A stretch of DNA of 7,746 nucleotides, taken from positions 1 to 7,746 of the forward strand of contig JAQVUQ010000123.1 of assembly GCA_028699365.1 (NCBI GenBank), read 5' to 3'. The translations under genes and the position numbers were made by a program. Positions 4,976 to 7,746 of the stretch are shown piece by piece (positions within the stretch are counted from its first letter, which is position 1; the number at the start of each line of letters is the position of its first letter). The DNA comes from UBA5359 sp028699365 [NCBI: bacterium] (GTDB taxonomy: Bacteria > UBP13 > UBA5359). The notes under the pieces were generated by a model that saw only the letters and a program-made list of their open reading frames with translations, was not told the origin of the DNA and ran no database searches.

Positions 4976-5202
4976 ATACAACATAGGGATTTACCTAACA
5001 ATAGAGCATGCGTTATGATCTTGCAGTAGGTTAAGAGCATAATCGAATTTGAACAAAGCAAAAAGCTGTAATCCATGGCTGGAGATAATAAGGAAGGAGG
5101 TGTTTAAACAAAAATGTAGGGTCGTTTATAAAAGAAGTAGTATTTATATAGTATGGTGTTTCTACAGTAGAAGCGTTATTATAAGAAAAGGATGTGTAGG
5201 TA
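4976..5202 (+). other. Long untranslated leader of the prepilin gene
   Basis: About 220 bases separate the operator from the prepilin ATG. They contain a strong Shine-Dalgarno, AAGGAAGGAGG (5090-5100), with no start codon at proper distance; the nearest ATG (5114-5116) is followed at once by TAG. A 7-bp hairpin (5158-5164 with 5168-5174, loop CAG) lies just before the prepilin ribosome site AAAGGA (5188-5193 region). No convincing riboswitch or protein gene was recognised. It may be a regulatory leader or the remnant of a lost small gene. Confidence 0.45.
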
Positions 5203-5901
5203 ATGAAAGCCAAAGTTAATAAGCATAGGGGTTTCACACTTATAGAACTACTGGTCGTTATCGCTATTATAGCGATTCTCGCCGCTATTCTTTTCCCTGT
5301 TTTCGGCAAGGCTCGTGAAAATGCTCGTAAAGCCACATGTCAAAGTAACCTCAAGCAGCTTGGACTGGCTTTACAAATGTATTGTCAGGATTGGGAAGAT
5401 TGCCTCCCCAGCTCTCCTGATGGGGCTTGGTCTTATAATGGCGCTGCGCCTTACAGCATTTATGGTGATTATTCAGCCACGTGGTGGACAACGCAGCTTC
5501 GTACATATACTAATAGTAGAACTATTTTTCATTGTCCATCAGCTAATCCATCAACTGCAAGTGCGCCTAGTATTTATGGTGACATCAGCTACGCTTATAA
5601 CGGTACCCTGGCCTATACATCTGCTCCTTCCGATATGCAGCCGTACGGGGTGAAAGCTCTCTCCAGTGCCGCCAAGCCTTCTGAAACTGTAGCTATATCC
5701 GAGTATTATTACCGTGAGTACCGTGCCTGGCTTAGGCCGACTCGGTCAGGTCAATACTGGTCGTCAATGGGACGTGTTCACAATGGTGGCATCGGCGGCA
5801 ACTTGTTAATGCTTGACGGTTCGGTATCATACAAGCGCAATGCCGATACCGCGGTAGATTTGTTTAAGTATGATAAGTCGGCTACTTTCCCTGCCTCCTA
5901 G
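5203..5901 (+). CDS. Type IV prepilin-like secreted protein, DUF1559 class
   Basis: A 232-residue pseudopilin-like protein. The class III signal is short and basic ([10 protein letters not shown]), with predicted prepilin peptidase cleavage between Gly10 and Phe11. Phe11-Phe31 is the hydrophobic helix [20 protein letters not shown], with Glu15 at the conserved mature position 5. [20 protein letters not shown] (36-55) follows, and the C-terminal globular part has Cys61, Cys67 and Cys111. Near the end, H193 and D205-G206 form the H...DG motif of this class (commonly H-x9-DG), here with an 11-residue spacing because of an extra GG. Such proteins are exported and anchored at the inner membrane or assembled into fibres; individual functions are mostly unknown. 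It has its own operator-controlled promoter and a long leader, and lies 220 bases before the LamG-protein gene. A dead prepilin remnant occurs at 1501. Confidence 0.93.
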   Translation: MKAKVNKHRGFTLIELLVVIAIIAILAAILFPVFGKARENARKATCQSNLKQLGLALQMYCQDWEDCLPSSPDGAWSYNGAAPYSIYGDYSATWWTTQLRTYTNSRTIFHCPSANPSTASAPSIYGDISYAYNGTLAYTSAPSDMQPYGVKALSSAAKPSETVAISEYYYREYRAWLRPTRSGQYWSSMGRVHNGGIGGNLLMLDGSVSYKRNADTAVDLFKYDKSATFPAS

Positions 5902-5934
5902 GCCATTGTATAAAAGCTTTGCTGATTAATTTTT

Positions 5935-5966
5935 GGAGGGGATGAACTTATCGTTTCATTCCCTCC
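5935..5966 (+). other. Strong hairpin between the prepilin and LamG genes
   Basis: GGAGGGGATGAA (5935-5946) pairs with TTCATTCCCTCC (5955-5966) over 12 pairs, one of them G-T, around an 8-base loop. No T-run follows (ATGTGGTG), although five T precede the stem. It could be a non-canonical terminator, or a 3' stabiliser that raises prepilin message relative to the downstream gene. Confidence 0.55.
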
Positions 5967-6121
5967 ATGTGGTGTAGCAAAATATGCAATATGGATCACA
6001 GCAAATTTTATATAAACACTTTTGCAAGGAACTCAGTTGAAAAAGAGACGGAAATTTTGTTCTCTGAACTAGTAGCAAGCTGGTCAAGAGAGTTGATTTC
6101 TGAAACTTCAAGGAGGAGAAT
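5967..6121 (+). other. Intergenic leader before the LamG gene
   Basis: No clear promoter with both boxes was found here; an AT-rich patch (TTTTATATAAA, near 6006-6016) could serve as a -10. The only firm signal is the ribosome site AGGAGGAG (6111-6118), five bases before the ATG when counted from AGGAGG. Read-through from the prepilin promoter remains possible. Confidence 0.4.
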
Positions 6122-7746
6122 ATGCAAGAGAGAGCTGGTTTGGTAATAGCCCTGTTGATATGTGTGCTGACTTTGATGCTTGGTAGCAGAGCGGTTGCGG
6201 ATGTGACAACGGACAGCATGATTTCCTGGTGGCGATTTGATGAAACTTCGGGTTCAAGCGCCTACGATGACTCTACGTATGGGCATGGCAATACCGGCAC
6301 AATCAATTATGCTACACACACAACAAGCGGCATGACTAATAGTGCATTAGCCTTTACCACGGGTACTAATGTGAACTATGTTAATGTGGGGAAGCAAACG
6401 AGCTTAAATGGATTGACGACATCAGCGACTGTTGAGGTCTGGATTTACCCCACCGCAACAGGGATTTCCGGGATCTTTGACAGGAGTACCGGCGGAAGTG
6501 GTAATAGCGGGCCTTTTCATATGTGGTTTTTAAGCACCGGTCAAGTTGTATTCAGAATAGCCAACGGCACTGCCAATATATCAAAAGCAAGCCGTGTTCT
6601 ATCGTTGAACACCTGGCACCACATCGTGGGAACCTTTGATAGCCAATATGTCAGATTATACGTAGATGGTATTGAAGACGGTCCGGCTACTAAACGAGGG
6701 ACATTCAATCCTGTTGATCGTTCTACTTATAACTGGCTTATCGGCAATCTCTCCGTCACTAATACAACAACGGCCTTTTGCGGCAAAATAGATGAGGTCC
6801 GTCTGTATAACCGGGCTCTGAGCGCTGCCGAGGTTCAGCAAAATTATATGGCGACAGTCAATCTGGTTTACAGGTGGCGGTTTGATGAGGCTTCGGGCAC
6901 AGCCGCTTATGATGATCCTACTTGCGGATACGGCAATACCGGTACAATTACCAATGCCCAGTATACTACGACTACGGGTAGCATGGTGAATACCGCTTTG
7001 TCCTTTACCACAAGCACCTACAATTGTGTAAATGTAGGACATTCAGCAAGCTTGAGCGGTTTGACTGCGGCAACGACGGTTTCTGCCTGGATTTATCCCA
7101 CTGCTGCCAGTCTCGGCGGTATATTTGACAAGAGCTCCGGCGGTAGCGGTAACATAGGGCCATATCAAATGTGGTTCCTGAATACCAGGCAGGTGGTATT
7201 CAGGATAGCCAATGGCTCTACTAACAGATCAAAAGTGAGCCGGGCTTTAACATTAAATGCCTGGCATCATGTTGTGGGGACATTTGATGGTCAATATGTA
7301 AGACTGTATGTCGATGGCTTTGAGGACGGTTCCCCGACAACAAACAATATCACGCCTGCTGATTCTTATCCCCTGCGGGATTGGCTTATCGGGAATCTTT
7401 CCACCAGCAATAGTAATACTGCTTTTTCAGGAACAATAGATGAGCTTCGTGTCTATGGCAGGGCTCTGGCTGCTGCCGAGGTGCGTCGGGATTACAATCT
7501 GGGCGCGTTTAGGGAACATGCAGAATATATTGGGATCGCCGGAGTTTTCAACCCGTTGGTGGTAGGCCCGGGGCCTTCCGGATCTGAGCGGATATATGCG
7601 GTCCATTGCTTTGATGAGTCGCCTGCCGTTCTGGCGATCAACCCAACTACCGGTGATTGCGATCAGTTTGCTTTGCCGCAACCTCCTGCGGGCGTTTCCG
7701 CCTGGACCAACGTTATTCTGTCGCTGGGAGCAGATGGTCAGGTTTA
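6122..7746 (+). CDS. Secreted protein with two tandem LamG (concanavalin-like) domains, C-terminus beyond the window
   Basis: Open from the ATG at 6122 to the edge: 541 codons with no stop. A Sec signal peptide is clear: hydrophobic LVIALLICVLTLML (7-20), then GSRAVA with probable cleavage after Ala26. Residues 33-242 and 248-458 are two copies of a LamG/Laminin_G_3 jelly-roll domain. Each starts WWRFDE or RWRFDE, contains GIFD(R/K)S, NTWHH or NAWHH, V(R)LYVDG, and ends GKIDEVRLYNRAL or GTIDELRVYGRAL, the usual LamG ending. Such domains bind glycans or other surface ligands. From about residue 468, YIGIAGVFNPLVVGP and AVLAINPTTGDCDQF look like the first blades of a beta-propeller, which must continue past the edge. 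An AGGAGG ribosome site lies 5 bases upstream. An exported, probably glycan-binding or surface protein is the best call; the rest of the protein could add an enzymatic domain. Confidence 0.9.
   Translation, partial: MQERAGLVIALLICVLTLMLGSRAVADVTTDSMISWWRFDETSGSSAYDDSTYGHGNTGTINYATHTTSGMTNSALAFTTGTNVNYVNVGKQTSLNGLTTSATVEVWIYPTATGISGIFDRSTGGSGNSGPFHMWFLSTGQVVFRIANGTANISKASRVLSLNTWHHIVGTFDSQYVRLYVDGIEDGPATKRGTFNPVDRSTYNWLIGNLSVTNTTTAFCGKIDEVRLYNRALSAAEVQQNYMATVNLVYRWRFDEASGTAAYDDPTCGYGNTGTITNAQYTTTTGSMVNTALSFTTSTYNCVNVGHSASLSGLTAATTVSAWIYPTAASLGGIFDKSSGGSGNIGPYQMWFLNTRQVVFRIANGSTNRSKVSRALTLNAWHHVVGTFDGQYVRLYVDGFEDGSPTTNNITPADSYPLRDWLIGNLSTSNSNTAFSGTIDELRVYGRALAAAEVRRDYNLGAFREHAEYIGIAGVFNPLVVGPGPSGSERIYAVHCFDESPAVLAINPTTGDCDQFALPQPPAGVSAWTNVILSLGADGQV
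6218..7495 (+). repeat. Tandem LamG-domain duplication inside the gene
   Basis: Bases 6218-6847 and 6863-7495 encode the two LamG copies and keep clear similarity in DNA as well as protein, with only a one-residue length change overall. The linker is five residues (242-247 region). The copies arose by internal duplication and have since diverged, including different cysteines (Cys220 in the first; Cys268 and Cys302 in the second). Confidence 0.85.

Noticed and set aside
5100-5218. GTG-started 38-codon frame after the strong ribosome site in the prepilin leader
   Set aside because: The GTG begins at the last base of the Shine-Dalgarno, leaving no spacing, and the peptide has no recognisable character.
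5935-5966. Standard intrinsic terminator after the prepilin gene
   Set aside because: The stem is strong but no T-run follows it, so only a hairpin is reported.
6656-7681. Minus-strand frames of 128 and 84 codons
   Set aside because: They are antisense to the LamG gene, whose plus-strand frame is continuous, has a signal peptide and recognisable domains.

Overview
The window is a chromosomal-looking accessory stretch from a bacterium, most likely an Armatimonadota-type lineage; Lentisphaerota or Planctomycetota relatives are the alternative. Three things point there. One is a type IV prepilin-like protein of the DUF1559 class with the typical [13 protein letters not shown] segment and a C-terminal H...DG motif. 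The second is an AraR-type regulator (GntR DNA-binding head on a LacI-type sensor). The third is the mix of Gfo/Idh/MocA oxidoreductase, UroD-like protein and LamG-domain secreted protein. Taxonomy is inferred from protein style only. The two transposase remnants belong to IS families that are widespread, especially in Clostridia, so they say little about the host.

Layout, left to right. Positions 1-93 (minus strand) hold the N-terminus of an IS1634-like transposase that leaves the window, with its promoter and a perfect hairpin behind it. At 267-308 is a promoter with a palindromic operator, directly in front of an AraR-like regulator gene (302-1414, plus). The 1415-1652 gap contains a decayed prepilin N-terminus and two hairpins. 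A Gfo/Idh/MocA oxidoreductase follows (1653-2702). From 2703 to 4965 lies a composite rearranged block: a 53-54 bp copy of a promoter, an IS4-type inverted repeat, a broken transposase N-terminus, an intact UroD-like gene (3187-4281), the first about 16 codons of a second oxidoreductase, a broken transposase C-terminus, the opposite IS inverted repeat, and a second copy of the promoter. This second promoter copy keeps an intact operator and leads, after a leader of roughly 230 nt, into the prepilin gene (5203-5901). Last comes a secreted protein with two tandem LamG domains (6122 to the right edge, no stop in the window); it is a real gene of 541+ codons.

How it fits together. The same 18-base sequence, containing the perfect palindrome TATACATGTATA, overlaps or abuts the -10 region of both the regulator gene and the prepilin leader. 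The simplest model is a local sugar- or glycan-responsive regulon in which the AraR-like protein represses itself and the prepilin/LamG surface genes. A third promoter copy, between the oxidoreductase and the UroD-like gene, is cut exactly where the operator should be, so the UroD-like gene may have escaped this control.

The most unusual structure is the 2769-4886 segment. IS4-type ends and the two halves of an IS4-type transposase bracket a metabolic gene, and near-identical promoter copies bracket the whole. It looks like a dead IS whose centre was replaced by, or which recombined around, a UroD/oxidoreductase cassette.
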